From the NCBI RefSeq assembly GCF_009908295.1, contig NZ_JAAALO010000005.1, forward strand, positions 357,077-421,076: a stretch of 64,000 nucleotides of DNA. Reading direction: 5' to 3'. Shown in pieces: positions 32,217 through 42,300 of this stretch. Below the pieces are notes generated by a model, which worked only from the letters and a program-made list of their open reading frames with translations, had not been told where the DNA came from and made no database searches. This DNA is from Micromonospora rubida. Its GTDB lineage: Bacteria > Actinomycetota > Actinomycetes > Mycobacteriales > Micromonosporaceae. Within the stretch, counting starts at the first letter, position 1. Every line of letters starts with the position of its first letter. A program made the position numbers and the translations under genes.

Positions 32217-34082
32217 TCAACGCCGGGCCGCGCCCGGCTGCCAACCGCCCTGTGCTGGGCGCTGTCCACGCGGAGTCCCGCGAGGCCGGCGCACCGGAGC
32301 CGCCCACTCGTCGACGGGCTCGTCGTCGTCCTCGTCATCAACCGGCCGGCCGAGCGCGGTAACCGCGGTCAGGTCGTCCGTCCACACGGACTCGTCCTCC
32401 TGCAACCAGGTCTGACGCTCGCGCTCGCCGTTGCCGCCGCCCCCGGCGCCGGCACCGCCCACCGCAGGCGGGATCGGCGGCGGGAAGCCCATCCCCTGCC
32501 CGGTCACCTGTTGGCCGGCGGCGACCCCCGTGCCGCCCGACCCGGCTCCGTCCGTCACTCGCCGGACGTTGTCTCCGGGGATGCGGCCACCCGGATCGAG
32601 CAGCCCCTCAGGCGACGGCGACAACGGCCGCCCGTCGAAGCCCACGTCGGGCACACCGTCGCCGTTGACGTCGAACCCGGTGCGCCCGTCGGGGCCGGTC
32701 ACCACCGCGCTACCGACCGGCGCTCCCGATCCGGACAGGGCCCTGCCGTCGAGGGACAGGTCCGGCCGACCGTCGCCGTTCGTGTCGATCCCCCGGGTGC
32801 CGTCCGGGCCGGTGACCAGCGTGCTGCCCGCAGGCAGATCGCCACCGGGCAGCGGCTGCATGTCCAGACCGAGGTCGGGCACGTCGTTGCCGGTGATGTC
32901 ATAACCGGTGGTGCCGTCGGGTCCGGTGACGAGGCGACCCCCGTTCGGCGCGTCACCCCCGGGCAGCGCCTTGCCGTCCATGCCGACGTCGGCGACACCG
33001 TCACCGTTCAGATCGATTCCCATCGAGCCATCCGGCCGGCGTACCGTACGGCTACCAGCGGGCAGACCAGGTAACCCGCCCCCCAGTCCGGGCAGACCAC
33101 CACCCGCAGGCAGGTCCGTCAGACCACCACCGCCGCCCAGGCCGGGCAGACCGCCCCCCGGCAGGTCCGTCAGACCACCGCCACCGCCCAGATCAGGTAG
33201 GCCGCCGCCACCGCCCAGATCAGGTAGGCCGCCACCGCCGCCCAGGTCAGGTAGGCCGCCACCCCCCGAACCGCCACCACCCAGCAGCTTGGACAGGTCA
33301 GACAGGTCCAGATTGGGCGGGTCGTCGCCACCCGACAGATCGTCGGTCTTCTTGTCGCGGCCGTTGTCGGGCGCGACGACGCCCGCGAACTCCGGACTGG
33401 GCAGGCGGGTGTACTTGATCAGAGACTCAGCGTATTTACCGCTCAGCTCGTCCCAGATCTTCTGAAACTCACCTTTCGCCCTGTCGTAGACCGCCTGCGC
33501 ATCAGTCTTGTAGTCGGTGAACGCCTTGTCGAAAATTTCTCCCAGATTGTCGGGAAATTCGATATGAATAACCCAGCGGTTCCACCACTTGATTTTGTCC
33601 TTGAGCTCCAGCGACTGCGCCAGCTTGATCGTACGGCTGTACCATTCGGTCTCCACCGCTTTCCAACCCGTCCGCAGCCCTTCCAGGGCATTGCGATACC
33701 TGGCCTGCGCGTCACCGTGCGAAATCGCGATTTCCCTGGTGACCGTCGCGTAGGTCGATATCGCCCCGGCGACTTCGGTCATGAAACTGCGATAGGCGGA
33801 CAACGTCTCGCCGAACAGGCTCGCCGCTGGCCCCTTCCAGTAGACCTCCCGGCCGAGATCGGCAGTCAGCATGTCCACCCGCAGGTCGTCCAACTGGTTC
33901 CGCAGCGCGGCGAGCGATTTCGCGGCCAGTTCGGCGTTGCCGGGTTTGGAGGGTGCCGGCGATTCCCCGGCAGACTCGAAGAGCAGCGGGTCGCCGTACG
34001 TCTTGTGCAGGAGGGCCAACTCGTCGTCGAACTGCTGGACCCAGGTGTTGACGCTGTCGACGTGCTTCCCCACGCCGATCAC
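32217..34082 (-). CDS. Large LXG/WXG-type ESX substrate with Gly-Leu-Pro linker and calcium-loop-like repeats (B)
   Basis: The protein has 621 residues from GTG 34082, which overlaps the upstream stop (GTGA). Residues 1-245 are a long helical targeting domain with Y-W-K-G-P-A-A-S-L-F at the turn. Residues about 265-345 are a Gly-rich linker with L-P-D-L-G-G-G-G-G repeats. About four copies of a roughly 40-residue repeat follow, each with P-D-G-[ST]-x-G-[IFY]-D, then N-G-D-G-[VR]-[AP]-D or the variant T-G-N-D-V-P-D. The tail carries V-W-T-D-D-L-T-A-V-T-A-L-G-R-P, then an acidic and Arg/Pro-rich end. It has the same architecture as the 629-aa protein at 29885-31774, but the linkers are unrelated in sequence. 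No enzymatic domain was seen. Confidence 0.8.
   Translation of the reverse strand: MIGVGKHVDSVNTWVQQFDDELALLHKTYGDPLLFESAGESPAPSKPGNAELAAKSLAALRNQLDDLRVDMLTADLGREVYWKGPAASLFGETLSAYRSFMTEVAGAISTYATVTREIAISHGDAQARYRNALEGLRTGWKAVETEWYSRTIKLAQSLELKDKIKWWNRWVIHIEFPDNLGEIFDKAFTDYKTDAQAVYDRAKGEFQKIWDELSGKYAESLIKYTRLPSPEFAGVVAPDNGRDKKTDDLSGGDDPPNLDLSDLSKLLGGGGSGGGGLPDLGGGGGLPDLGGGGGLPDLGGGGGLTDLPGGGLPGLGGGGGLTDLPAGGGLPGLGGGLPGLPAGSRTVRRPDGSMGIDLNGDGVADVGMDGKALPGGDAPNGGRLVTGPDGTTGYDITGNDVPDLGLDMQPLPGGDLPAGSTLVTGPDGTRGIDTNGDGRPDLSLDGRALSGSGAPVGSAVVTGPDGRTGFDVNGDGVPDVGFDGRPLSPSPEGLLDPGGRIPGDNVRRVTDGAGSGGTGVAAGQQVTGQGMGFPPPIPPAVGGAGAGGGGNGERERQTWLQEDESVWTDDLTAVTALGRPVDDEDDDEPVDEWAAPVRRPRGTPRGQRPAQGGWQPGAARR
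33060..33290 (-). repeat. Gly-Leu-Pro coding repeats in the linker of WXG substrate B
   Basis: Imperfect units of about 30-33 bp encode [GP]-L-P-[DG]-L-G-G-G-G type blocks, at least seven in a row, with some encoding L-T-D-L-P. Unit boundaries are approximate. Confidence 0.7.
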
Positions 34083-35209
34083 TCACCCGATCGAGGCGGT
34101 GAGGTGCGGCCGATCGCTCCGGTCAGACCGAGGTCATCGGTCCAGTCCTCGTCACCCACGAATGGCAGCCCCGGCTGGCGCTCGTCCTCTTCCTCCGGAC
34201 GGCCGAGCACCGGGCCGACCCGCAGCGACCGGTCGCCGGGCCGGCGGCCACCGGGCCCGGTGAAGGGTGTCGACGGCAGCGGAGCGGGCCCGGGGTTGAG
34301 ACCCTGCGGAGCAACCGAACCGCCGAGACTGCCGGTGCCAGGTCCGGCAGCCCGGCGGGTGGTCGCGACGCTCCCCGCCATCGTGGTGACCGGGGCCGAC
34401 GGACCGCTGCCACCCAACGGGCCGCTGCCACCCAACGGACCGCTACCCGCCAACGGCTCGGGCATCGCCCCGACGGGGATGCCGGACACCGCCGGGGCGG
34501 TCACCACCGGCCCGGTGTACGAGGCCAGCAGCGTCGCCGGGTCCGGAGAGCCGAGGTGTACGTCGAGGGTCGGCACGCTCGTCGGGTTCGGTGCGAGGTA
34601 AGCGGCCCGCGCGAGCGGTGACAGATCCGGCAGCGACAGGACCGGTTCGACCGGCAACTGCGACAGCTGTACCCCGCTGCGCGGCCTCGGCTCCGCGGCG
34701 TGACCGGGGCCGGACGCGGCGTCCTGCGGCGAGGTGGGTATCGGTTGCAGCTTCAGGACGGCTTCCCGGTAGGCCAGCGCCAACACCACCAGGATCTTCC
34801 GCGCCTCCGCGTCGATGCTGGCGTCGTCGGAGACCACACCGATCGCTGTCACCTGCGCCCGATAGGCGGCAACCTCCTTGGAGAACTGGGCCAGGTCCGC
34901 CTGCGCCGTCGACAGCGCCGAGGCGCTGCCCGCCAATGCCGGCCCGTACGGTTCCAACGGCTGCGCCACCCGGTCGAGGAACTCGACGAGACCGTTGACC
35001 ACCGCGACAAATGCGGAGGCAGCCGGCCCGGTCCAGGCCCGGTCACCTGTTGTCACGGCGCGGACCTCCACCGGGATCTCTGCGCTGAGCGCCCTCAGGT
35101 CCGCGAGCACCCCGGCGAAGACCCGGCCCGCTTCGGTCATGGTGGCCGGCTGTCCAGGCTGGATCGCCGCCTGGACCTGGGTGATGGTGTAGTCGCCGTA
35201 ATCCGGCAT
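34079..35209 (-). CDS. WXG-type ESX substrate with Pro/Gly-rich C-terminus
   Basis: The protein has 376 residues; ATG 35209 follows AAAGGA at 9 nt. Residues 1-165 are helical and begin Y-T-I-T-Q-V-Q-A-A-I-Q-P-G, very like the opening K-E-V-K-E-A-I-Q-P-G of the 629-aa substrate, with A-W-T-G-P-A-A-S-A-F at the turn. The rest is a Pro/Ala/Gly-rich tail with short G-S-G-P-L-G repeats, and it lacks the calcium-loop repeats of its two neighbours. It ends D-W-T-D-D-L-G-L-T-G-A-I-G-R-T, the same terminal motif. It overlaps the next gene by 4 nt. Confidence 0.78.
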   Translation of the reverse strand: MPDYGDYTITQVQAAIQPGQPATMTEAGRVFAGVLADLRALSAEIPVEVRAVTTGDRAWTGPAASAFVAVVNGLVEFLDRVAQPLEPYGPALAGSASALSTAQADLAQFSKEVAAYRAQVTAIGVVSDDASIDAEARKILVVLALAYREAVLKLQPIPTSPQDAASGPGHAAEPRPRSGVQLSQLPVEPVLSLPDLSPLARAAYLAPNPTSVPTLDVHLGSPDPATLLASYTGPVVTAPAVSGIPVGAMPEPLAGSGPLGGSGPLGGSGPSAPVTTMAGSVATTRRAAGPGTGSLGGSVAPQGLNPGPAPLPSTPFTGPGGRRPGDRSLRVGPVLGRPEEEDERQPGLPFVGDEDWTDDLGLTGAIGRTSPPRSGE

Positions 35210-35296
35210 GAGGGGCGTCCTTTCACAGGATGAGCGGACAGGCACAGGCCGTACGATCGACCGGCCCCGCGCGCTGTCAGATGACGCGGCGGCGGT

Positions 35297-35689
35297 CTAG
35301 GGCGTCAGCGGCTGATCGGTGATCCCCGACAGTGGACTGAAGTCGGGATAGATCTGGCTGATCGACTTGACCAGTCCACGGAGGCGGAGGAGGTCGTCCT
35401 TGTTGAGGTGCTCGGCCTTGGCGTAGACGGCGGCGATCCGTTTCAATTCCACACCCACTTCATGGAACGACTTGTCCAGATTCTCGAGAATCAAGACCAT
35501 CTCGGTGTGCACCCGGGTGTCGAATCGCGCCTTGAGGTCGAGCGCCGACGGGGAGAGGTGACCCGGGGTGATGTGGGCGTTCTTGGCCTGATACTTCATC
35601 TCGTCGAGTCTTACCGCCCAGGCCATGAACAACTCGGCGAGCTTCTGGATGCCTACCTCATCGGCGACAACAGATCCGCTGTCACTCAC
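35297..35689 (-). CDS. Small helical EspC/WXG100-like ESX protein
   Basis: The protein has 130 residues from GTG 35689, with a GAGGA-containing RBS. It is all helical (V-G-I-Q-K-L-A-E-L-F-M-A-W-A, then R-V-H-T-E-M-V-L-I-L-E-N-L). No WxG turn is evident. V-Y-A-K-A-E near residue 90 fits Y-x-x-x-E. Its position just before the 376-aa WXG protein mirrors the 116-aa / 629-aa arrangement, so a partner role is inferred. Confidence 0.68.
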   Translation of the reverse strand: MSDSGSVVADEVGIQKLAELFMAWAVRLDEMKYQAKNAHITPGHLSPSALDLKARFDTRVHTEMVLILENLDKSFHEVGVELKRIAAVYAKAEHLNKDDLLRLRGLVKSISQIYPDFSPLSGITDQPLTP

Positions 35690-35762
35690 GAATGACCGTC
35701 CTCTGCTCGGGTAGGGGTGGGCCGGCGACGCGAGCGCGCCGACCGCCCCCACCTCGTGTTGG

Positions 35763-36065
35763 TTAGCCCTGCTGCCAACCGGCCGTGTTGATCCGCTCGG
35801 TCTGGTTGTAGTTGGACAGGATGTTCTGCAGGGACGGAATGGCCCCCCGGATCATGATGTCCTTCATGTTGTTGATGGACTGGTCCCAACTCGCCTTGTA
35901 CTCGTTGTAGCTCTGCCGGGTGCTGCCGTCCCACGCCTGCAGCTGGGTGCCGGCGTAACGCTCCAGTTCGTCCAGGGCATCGTCGATCCGGTTGTGCGCG
36001 ATCTTGATGGCCTCGATGCCCTGGGTGATTGCGGCGTCGCTGTACCGATAGGTGGGCTGACTCAT
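35763..36065 (-). CDS. WXG100 family protein (EsxB-like)
   Basis: The protein has 100 residues from ATG 36065, the usual length for the family. Helix 1 ends at L-Q-A-W-D-G-S-T-R-Q-S-Y (W45-D-G turn), and helix 2 begins N-E-Y-K-A-S-W. The C-terminal Y-N-Q-T-E is a classic Y-x-x-x-E ESX export signal, so this is the CFP-10-type member of the pair. The gene lies 43 bp downstream of the second WXG100 gene, and the two products should form a secreted heterodimer. Confidence 0.9.
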   Translation of the reverse strand: MSQPTYRYSDAAITQGIEAIKIAHNRIDDALDELERYAGTQLQAWDGSTRQSYNEYKASWDQSINNMKDIMIRGAIPSLQNILSNYNQTERINTAGWQQG

Positions 36066-36108
36066 CAGGTTCTCCTCGACGGTTTTCGGGGTTCGGGCTG
36101 TCCTGCGC

Positions 36109-36417
36109 CTACTTGAAGAATGAGCCCTGCTGGATGGCGAAGTCCTCGGCGGACTCGACGTGGCCGGCACCGCCGATCAGACGGTCGGCCATGGAGTCGA
36201 GATCCCGGAGGATCTTGTCGAACTCGGTTCCCCACTGGACCATGGTGTTCTCGAAAATTGCCGCCGCGCTGCCGTCCCACTGGGAACGCAGCGAATTCAG
36301 CTCATTTTTGAGGCTCTTCATGTGGCCGTCGATCTCACCGTAGGTCGACACGAAACGCTGACCAGCGGCCTGCATGCCGCCACTGGTATTGGAGATGGGA
36401 GAAGTCATGTTTCTCAT
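36109..36417 (-). CDS. WXG100 family protein (EsxA-like)
   Basis: The protein has 102 residues from ATG 36417; ATG 36408, three codons in, has slightly better RBS spacing. A clear S-Q-W-D-G-S-A-A-A-I-F turn (W at 47) sits between two helices. There is no Y-x-x-x-[DE] at the C-terminus, as expected of the ESAT-6-type partner that relies on the other subunit for targeting. It lies directly downstream of eccB. Confidence 0.9.
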   Translation of the reverse strand: MRNMTSPISNTSGGMQAAGQRFVSTYGEIDGHMKSLKNELNSLRSQWDGSAAAIFENTMVQWGTEFDKILRDLDSMADRLIGGAGHVESAEDFAIQQGSFFK

Positions 36418-36497
36418 ACCCTTCTGAGGTGCGGGCTCGGAACTGTGGCGGAGATGGCGGTCGGGACATCACGCGACCGGACGGCTGATCAGCGGCA

Positions 36498-37943
36498 TCA
36501 CTCCCCCCGGCCTTCCCCGGCCCGCCTCGGCGGCCCGGTCTGCGTGACGGGCACCACGGCCCGGGCGGCGGCCGGCTCGAGTGCCGTCCCCACCGGCAAC
36601 AGCTCCAGGATCGGTCCGGGGACCGGCATCGCGGCGACCCCGCCGTAACCGAGCGTTCCGGCTATCTCCGCCGTCGGGATCGGATACCGCACCCCGTTGT
36701 CGACCAGCAGGTAGAGGGTGCCTCCGGCGACTCCGGGGCCCGGCAGGTCACGCAGGAGCAGACCGGTGCCGGGGGTGATGGTGATCTGGTCGGCGCCACC
36801 ACCGAGCGGCTGGCCGGCCCCGGCCACCGCGCCGGTCACCCCGACCTGCACCCTGGGCCCGTCCGCAGCCATGGTGATCCGCAGACAGGGCACCTCGTCC
36901 GCGCCGATTCGCAGCAGGCCGGGGGGCTGCGCCGGCAGCCCCTCGTTGACCGAGGAGGTCGCGGACAGCCGGGACTGCGCAAGCGTCGCGGGACTCAGGT
37001 CCAGCATGGTCACCCGGGCATTCGGGTACGCCGCCCGGGACCTCGGGTCGGCCAGCGTCAGCGCGGCTCCGACGGCCGTCATCGGCGACAGCCCGTCGGC
37101 GCGCAGGACGAAGAACTGGTCGGCCTCGCCCGCTCCGATGCCGGGAACCCGGAACATCTGGCCGACCACGGAGGCCCGGCCGTCGATCTTGGGGCCGGGG
37201 TCGCCCCGACCGGAGATGGGCTCCGCCACCAGGTCCGGTCCGACCGGGACCGCGTTGATCCAGGACCAGCCGACCTGCCGTACGGTCGCCGCCGAGTAGC
37301 CCAGCGAGCTGAGCATCGCGGGGTTCCGCACGCGCAGCCGCTGGTTGTTCCACACCAGGAAGCTCTCGTTCGCCGGGGTCCGTACGACCAGGGCCTCGTC
37401 GGCCGGGCTGGACCGGATGGCCGCAGCCGGCCCGGCGTCCAGCGTGACGTGCGGTTGCCCCGTGCCGGTGGCGTCCTGGCGGGTCGTCGAGCAGACCCGC
37501 CACTGGTCGGCGTTCAGCCGATCACGGTCGGGCAGGTAGTCGGGTGCGGCGAGGATGCCGACCGGCAGCCCGCGTGGCGCGTCGCGCAACGAGTTGCGGG
37601 ACACCCGGACCACCTTCGGGGCGCCACCGAGGATCAGCCGGGCGGAGGTGTAGTTGAGCACCGGGCGCAGCACGCCGTCCACCGCGACGTACCGGGTGCC
37701 GGTCTCCTTCTCCACCACCAGCACCCCCGGCTTGCGCCAGGCGCTGCTGCCGCCGGGCACGAAGAAGCCGTACACCCCGAAGCCGACCAGGACCAGCCCG
37801 CCGAGCAGCACCCCACAGATCGTGCCGACCAGGAAGCGCCGCAGCGGTGACATCGGCGCGTCGGGTTCGGCGCGCAGCAGCGCGGACACCAGCCGACCCA
37901 TCACGAAGGCGTGGGCCTGGGCCTGGTCCCGGCGGTTCTGCAC
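36498..37943 (-). CDS. eccB: Type VII secretion protein EccB
   Basis: The protein has 481 residues from GTG 37943, preceded by GGAGAAGG. It has the family N-terminus (R-R-D-Q-A-Q-A-H-A-F-V-M-G-R-L), one membrane helix at about 36-62 (L-V-G-T-I-C-G-V-L-L-G-G-L-V-L-V-G-F), and a large extracytoplasmic domain of R1-R4 type repeats with L-V-D-N-G-V-R-Y-P-I-P near the end. EccB is the core ESX membrane subunit that forms the periplasm-facing part of the complex and has been linked to ATPase activity. The length is normal. It is followed by the Esx pair. Confidence 0.95.
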   Translation of the reverse strand: MQNRRDQAQAHAFVMGRLVSALLRAEPDAPMSPLRRFLVGTICGVLLGGLVLVGFGVYGFFVPGGSSAWRKPGVLVVEKETGTRYVAVDGVLRPVLNYTSARLILGGAPKVVRVSRNSLRDAPRGLPVGILAAPDYLPDRDRLNADQWRVCSTTRQDATGTGQPHVTLDAGPAAAIRSSPADEALVVRTPANESFLVWNNQRLRVRNPAMLSSLGYSAATVRQVGWSWINAVPVGPDLVAEPISGRGDPGPKIDGRASVVGQMFRVPGIGAGEADQFFVLRADGLSPMTAVGAALTLADPRSRAAYPNARVTMLDLSPATLAQSRLSATSSVNEGLPAQPPGLLRIGADEVPCLRITMAADGPRVQVGVTGAVAGAGQPLGGGADQITITPGTGLLLRDLPGPGVAGGTLYLLVDNGVRYPIPTAEIAGTLGYGGVAAMPVPGPILELLPVGTALEPAAARAVVPVTQTGPPRRAGEGRGE

Positions 37944-38004
37944 GACTGCCTTCTCCTCTCTCCTGCTTCGACGGTTCGCGGTGTGGGTGACGCGGTGCGG
38001 TCGG

Positions 38005-39381
38005 CTAGCCGGCGATGGCTCGGGCCCACTGGTAGGCGTCGAAGACCGCCAGCAACGCCAGCACCATGCCGATGGCGAACACGTACTCGACGAAGTCGGC
38101 GACGCGCCCCCAGTAGGGCAGCAGGCGCCGGCCGGGCAGTGCCCGCGACATGGCGAGCAGGGCCGCCGCGAGCACGAGCAGGCCGATCACGGACAGCGCG
38201 CTGGCCATCGTGTCGCTCCGCCCGGCCAGGCGGATGGTGAGCAGGGCACCGCCGGTGAGCACGGGCAGCAGGGTGGCCGCCCGCTGCCACCCCGAGCTCA
38301 GGCCGCGGGACCGGATGGCGAGGACACCGAGGACCGCGATGACGAACCAGGCCGGGGCCCAGCCGCGCGTCGGGGCGAGCACCGCGAGGCCCAGCGTGCA
38401 GATCGCGCCGGCGGCGGCCAGGAGCCAGGTGAGGTACGTGTCGGCGACCACCGCACCGGAGATCAGCTTGGTGCCCGGGAAGGGTTCGATGTCCTCGGCC
38501 AGGTCGGTCGCGCTGGTGGGCAGTTGGGGCAGCCGGAGCAGGGCCAGCCGGAACGCCACCGAGGGCGCGGTGGCCGTGGCGATCAGCGCCGCCGCGACGC
38601 CGGCCGCGGCGGCCTGTGGTCCGGTCGTCCCGAGCACCATCAGCAGCGCGTAGCCGACGCCGGCCAGGGTGACCAGCCAGCCGGCGAGGAAGAAGGCGCG
38701 GTGGTGCCCGACGGCGAAGGTCACCAGCAACGCGGCGAGGCTGGCCGCGACGGCCACGCACAGCAGCTTCGGCGCGTGGGCCGCCGATGCTGGTAGCACG
38801 GTGTGACCGGCCAGGCCCGCGAAGGGCACGGCGGCCACCCCGAGGATGACGGCGGCCCAGCCGTCGGCCAGCGCCCGGGAGCACATCATCGCCCCGAAGG
38901 CCAGCGCGACGGCGCAGCCGGTGGCCAGGGTGCCCCGGCCCGGCACGGCGTCGTCGAGCAGGATGGCGAAACAGGTGACCAGCGTGACCGCGCAGAGGAC
39001 GAGGAAGAGGACCCGGGTCAGGCTGTCCCGCCACCGGTCGGGTCGGCTGCCCACGCCGGTGGCCAGACCGTCGATGAGGTCGTCGAAGTGCACCGGCGGC
39101 AACTGCGCGTCACGGGGACGCAGGTAGAGCGTCTCGCCGTCGCGGATCTGCAGCGACGACACGGTGAGTTCCTCGTCGAGCGGTCCGCCGCCCAACCGTT
39201 GCAGCACCCAGTCGCCCTCGCCGGTGAACGCCCGGTGCTGGCCGTGCTGATCCAGCGTGCCGGACATGGTCGCCCGTTGCACCAGCACCGGGATGAGGTC
39301 GGCCAGCGCGACCGTGGACGGCAGCGCCACCTCGACCGTCCGCTGCGGGGTTACCAGGACGACTCGGCTGATGTCGGTCAT
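38005..39381 (-). CDS. eccD: Type VII secretion integral membrane protein EccD
   Basis: The protein has 458 residues; ATG 39381 overlaps the eccC stop (ATGA). Residues 1-90 are a ubiquitin-like (YukD) domain with V-E-V-A-L-P-S-T-V-A-L-A-D-L, then L-Q-I-R-D-G-E-T-L-Y-L-R. About eleven membrane helices follow from residue 120. EccD lines the inner-membrane pore of the ESX complex. It is encoded between the motor EccC and EccB, the common actinomycete order. Confidence 0.95.
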   Translation of the reverse strand: MTDISRVVLVTPQRTVEVALPSTVALADLIPVLVQRATMSGTLDQHGQHRAFTGEGDWVLQRLGGGPLDEELTVSSLQIRDGETLYLRPRDAQLPPVHFDDLIDGLATGVGSRPDRWRDSLTRVLFLVLCAVTLVTCFAILLDDAVPGRGTLATGCAVALAFGAMMCSRALADGWAAVILGVAAVPFAGLAGHTVLPASAAHAPKLLCVAVAASLAALLVTFAVGHHRAFFLAGWLVTLAGVGYALLMVLGTTGPQAAAAGVAAALIATATAPSVAFRLALLRLPQLPTSATDLAEDIEPFPGTKLISGAVVADTYLTWLLAAAGAICTLGLAVLAPTRGWAPAWFVIAVLGVLAIRSRGLSSGWQRAATLLPVLTGGALLTIRLAGRSDTMASALSVIGLLVLAAALLAMSRALPGRRLLPYWGRVADFVEYVFAIGMVLALLAVFDAYQWARAIAG

Positions 39382-42300
39382 GGGGTGGCCTTCCGGGCTT
39401 CGTCGCCGGCGGGATCGGCGATCACCGGCAGCTGGAACTGGATCGCGTCGGCGCGTCGGCGCACCAACTGGGCCCGTCCGGCGGGCAGGGTCAGCGGCTT
39501 GACCTGCCCCAGGAAGCCACCTTCGTCCCGTGGGCAGGACAACAGCACGGCGACGCTGCCGAGGTCCCACATGCGGCGCAGCAACGGATCGGACATGCCC
39601 CGGGCGGCCCCGGCGGTGCTGCGGGCGACGATGACGTGCAGGCCGATCTCCGCGCCGTGGGCCAGCAGGTCGACCAGCGACTCGGCCGGGTAGTCCATCG
39701 TGCCGCTGACCATCTCGTAGTCGTCCATGAGCACGAACAGCCGGGGCCCCTGCCACCAGTCCCGTGCGGACAACCGGTCCGGGCCGATGTCGGGGCCGGG
39801 CACCCGGCCCTTCAGCAGCGGCACGCCCCGGGCGAGCACCTCCCGCAGCGCCTTGCCGTGCAGGGCGTAGCCGACCGTCTGGCCGGCGCTGAAGGCGGTG
39901 GCGAGGTTGCGGCGTGGGTCGACGACGATCACCTGTGCCTCCTGCGGCGGGAAGCGGTCGACGATGGCCTGGGCGAGGTGTCGCAACAGGTTCGTCTTGC
40001 CGGTCTCGTTGTCGCCGAAGATCATCAGGTGCGGGTTGGCGCCGAAATCGTGCCAGACCGGCTGGAGCCGCTGGTCGTCGAGTCCGAGTGCGACCCGCAG
40101 TTCGCCGTCGCCGGGGGTGGGCGGCAGCAGGTGTCGCGCCAGCACCCTGGGCAGCATCCGGACCGCCGGAGCGGGGGGGCCGCTCCAACCGGCGCTCACG
40201 GCGTCGACCAGCGCCGCCAGCGCGGGGCCGTCCTCGCCGGCCACGTCGCCGTCCCCCGGTCCGGGCTCGGCGCCCAGCACGCCCGGGCCGAGCCGCGGCA
40301 CCAGCGACAGGAAGTGGAACTTGTCCCCGGTCAGGCCGCGTCCGGGCGCCTCGGGAACCGTCTTGGCCTTCCGGAAGTCGACCTCGGACTCCATGGAGTC
40401 GCCGAGCCGCAGCTCGAACCGGCTCTGCAACACGTCCCGCAGCCACGGTCGGATCTCCGACCAGCGGCCCGCGCTGATCACCAGGTGCACCCCGTAGCTC
40501 AGGCCCCGGGTCGCGATCTCCTGGATCGTCGGCTCCAGCCCCTCGAACTCCTGGTGCAGGGTGAACCAGCCGTCGACGACGAGGAAGACGTCGCCGAAGG
40601 GGTCCTCGGCGTGCTGCCCCGCCGCCCGGGCCCGCCGGTAGGCGGCCATCGACTCGACATCGTGCCGGCCGAAGAACTCCTCCCGCTGGTCGAGGATGTC
40701 GGACACCTCGGCCACGGTGCGGGTGACCCGCTCCCGGTCCCGCCGGTTGGCGACCCCGCCGACGTGCGGCAGCCCGGTCAGCGCCGCCATCGCCCCGCCG
40801 CCGAAGTCGAGGATGTAGAACTGCACCTCGCGCGGGGTGTGGGTGAGGGCGAGCCCGCTGACCAGGGTGCGCAGCAGGCTGCTCTTGCCGCTGCGCGGCG
40901 CGCCGACGACAGCGGCGTGTCCCTTGGCCCCCTCAAGGTCGGCGACCAGCGTCTCCCGGCGCTGCTCGAAGGGGCGGTCCACGAGGCCGACCGGCACCCG
41001 CAGGCCGCCGTACGGGGCGCCGAACCCCCGCTGCGGGTCACGGACGAGTTTCGGCAGCACCTCGTCCAGGGTGGCCGGCTCACCCAGCGGTGGCAGCCAC
41101 ACCCGGTGCGCCGGTGGGCCGGCGTCACGCAGCCGGTCGACGATCACCGCGAGCGTCGTCTCGGCCGGCGGCGCATCGTCGACGGACGGTTCCCGGGGCG
41201 GCGGCTCGATCGGGCGGCTCGGCACCACGTAGCCCGCCTCGAAGCCGACCACCCGGGAGTTGCTGACGGGTTGGGCCACCCGCCTGCCGCGCACCGGGCA
41301 CGGCCCGGACACGTACGCGCCACGGAACTTGACCAGCGTCGTGGTGTCCGTGCGCAGGTAGCCCGATCCGGGCGCCAGCGGCTTGTCGTACGCGTCGCTG
41401 ACGCCGATGACGCTGCGCGACTCCATCGACGAGAACATCCGAAGGCCCATCCGGTAGGACAGGTGGGTCTCCAGCGTGTGGATGCGCCCCTCCTCGAAGC
41501 GCTGCGAGGCCAGCAGCAGGTGCACGCCCAACGAGCGCCCCAGCCGCCCGATCATCATGAACAGGTCGGTGAACTCGGACTTGACGCTCAGCAGCTCGCC
41601 GAACTCGTCCACGATGAGCACCAGGGTGGGCATCGGGATCAGGTCGGCGCCGGCCGCGCGGGCCCGCTCGTACTCCAGCACCGACGTGTGGCTGTGCCGG
41701 CGGAGCAGTTCCTGCCGGCGGACCAGCTCACCCTGTAGCGCGTCCTGCATCCGGTCGACCAGCGGCAACTCGTCGACGAGGTTGGTGATCAGCGCCGAGA
41801 CGTGCGGCAGCCCGTCGAGGCCGAGGAACGTGGCGCCGCCCTTGAAGTCGACCAGCACCATGTTGAGCTTCTCGGACGAGTGCGCCAGCGCCAGCGACAG
41901 CACCAGGGTGCGGATCAACTCGCTCTTGCCGGAGCCGGTGGCGCCGATCAGGATGCCGTGCGGCCCCATGCCGCCCTGCGCGGACTCCTTCAGGTCGAGC
42001 TCGACGGTCTGCCCCCGGTCGGTGACGCCGATCGGCACCCGCAGGTGCTCCCAGACCGACCGGGCCTGCCACAGTCGCTGCGGATCGAGGGTGCGCAGGT
42101 CGGCGATGCCGAGCAGGGAGGCCAGGTCCGCGGCGACGGCGGCGCCGTCCGTGGTCGCGCCGGCGCCACCGAGCCGGTACGGCGCGAGCTGCCGAGCCAT
42201 CGCCCGGACGCGGACCACGCTCAGCCCGTCCGGCCGGCCGACCGGCGTGGACTTCGTGTCGCCGGACCGGCTCATGTCGACCTTCTCGATCCGCGCCTCG

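Noticed and set aside
33060..33290. Possible intergenic repeat array
   Set aside because: Lies wholly inside an open frame and encodes a Gly-Leu-Pro linker.
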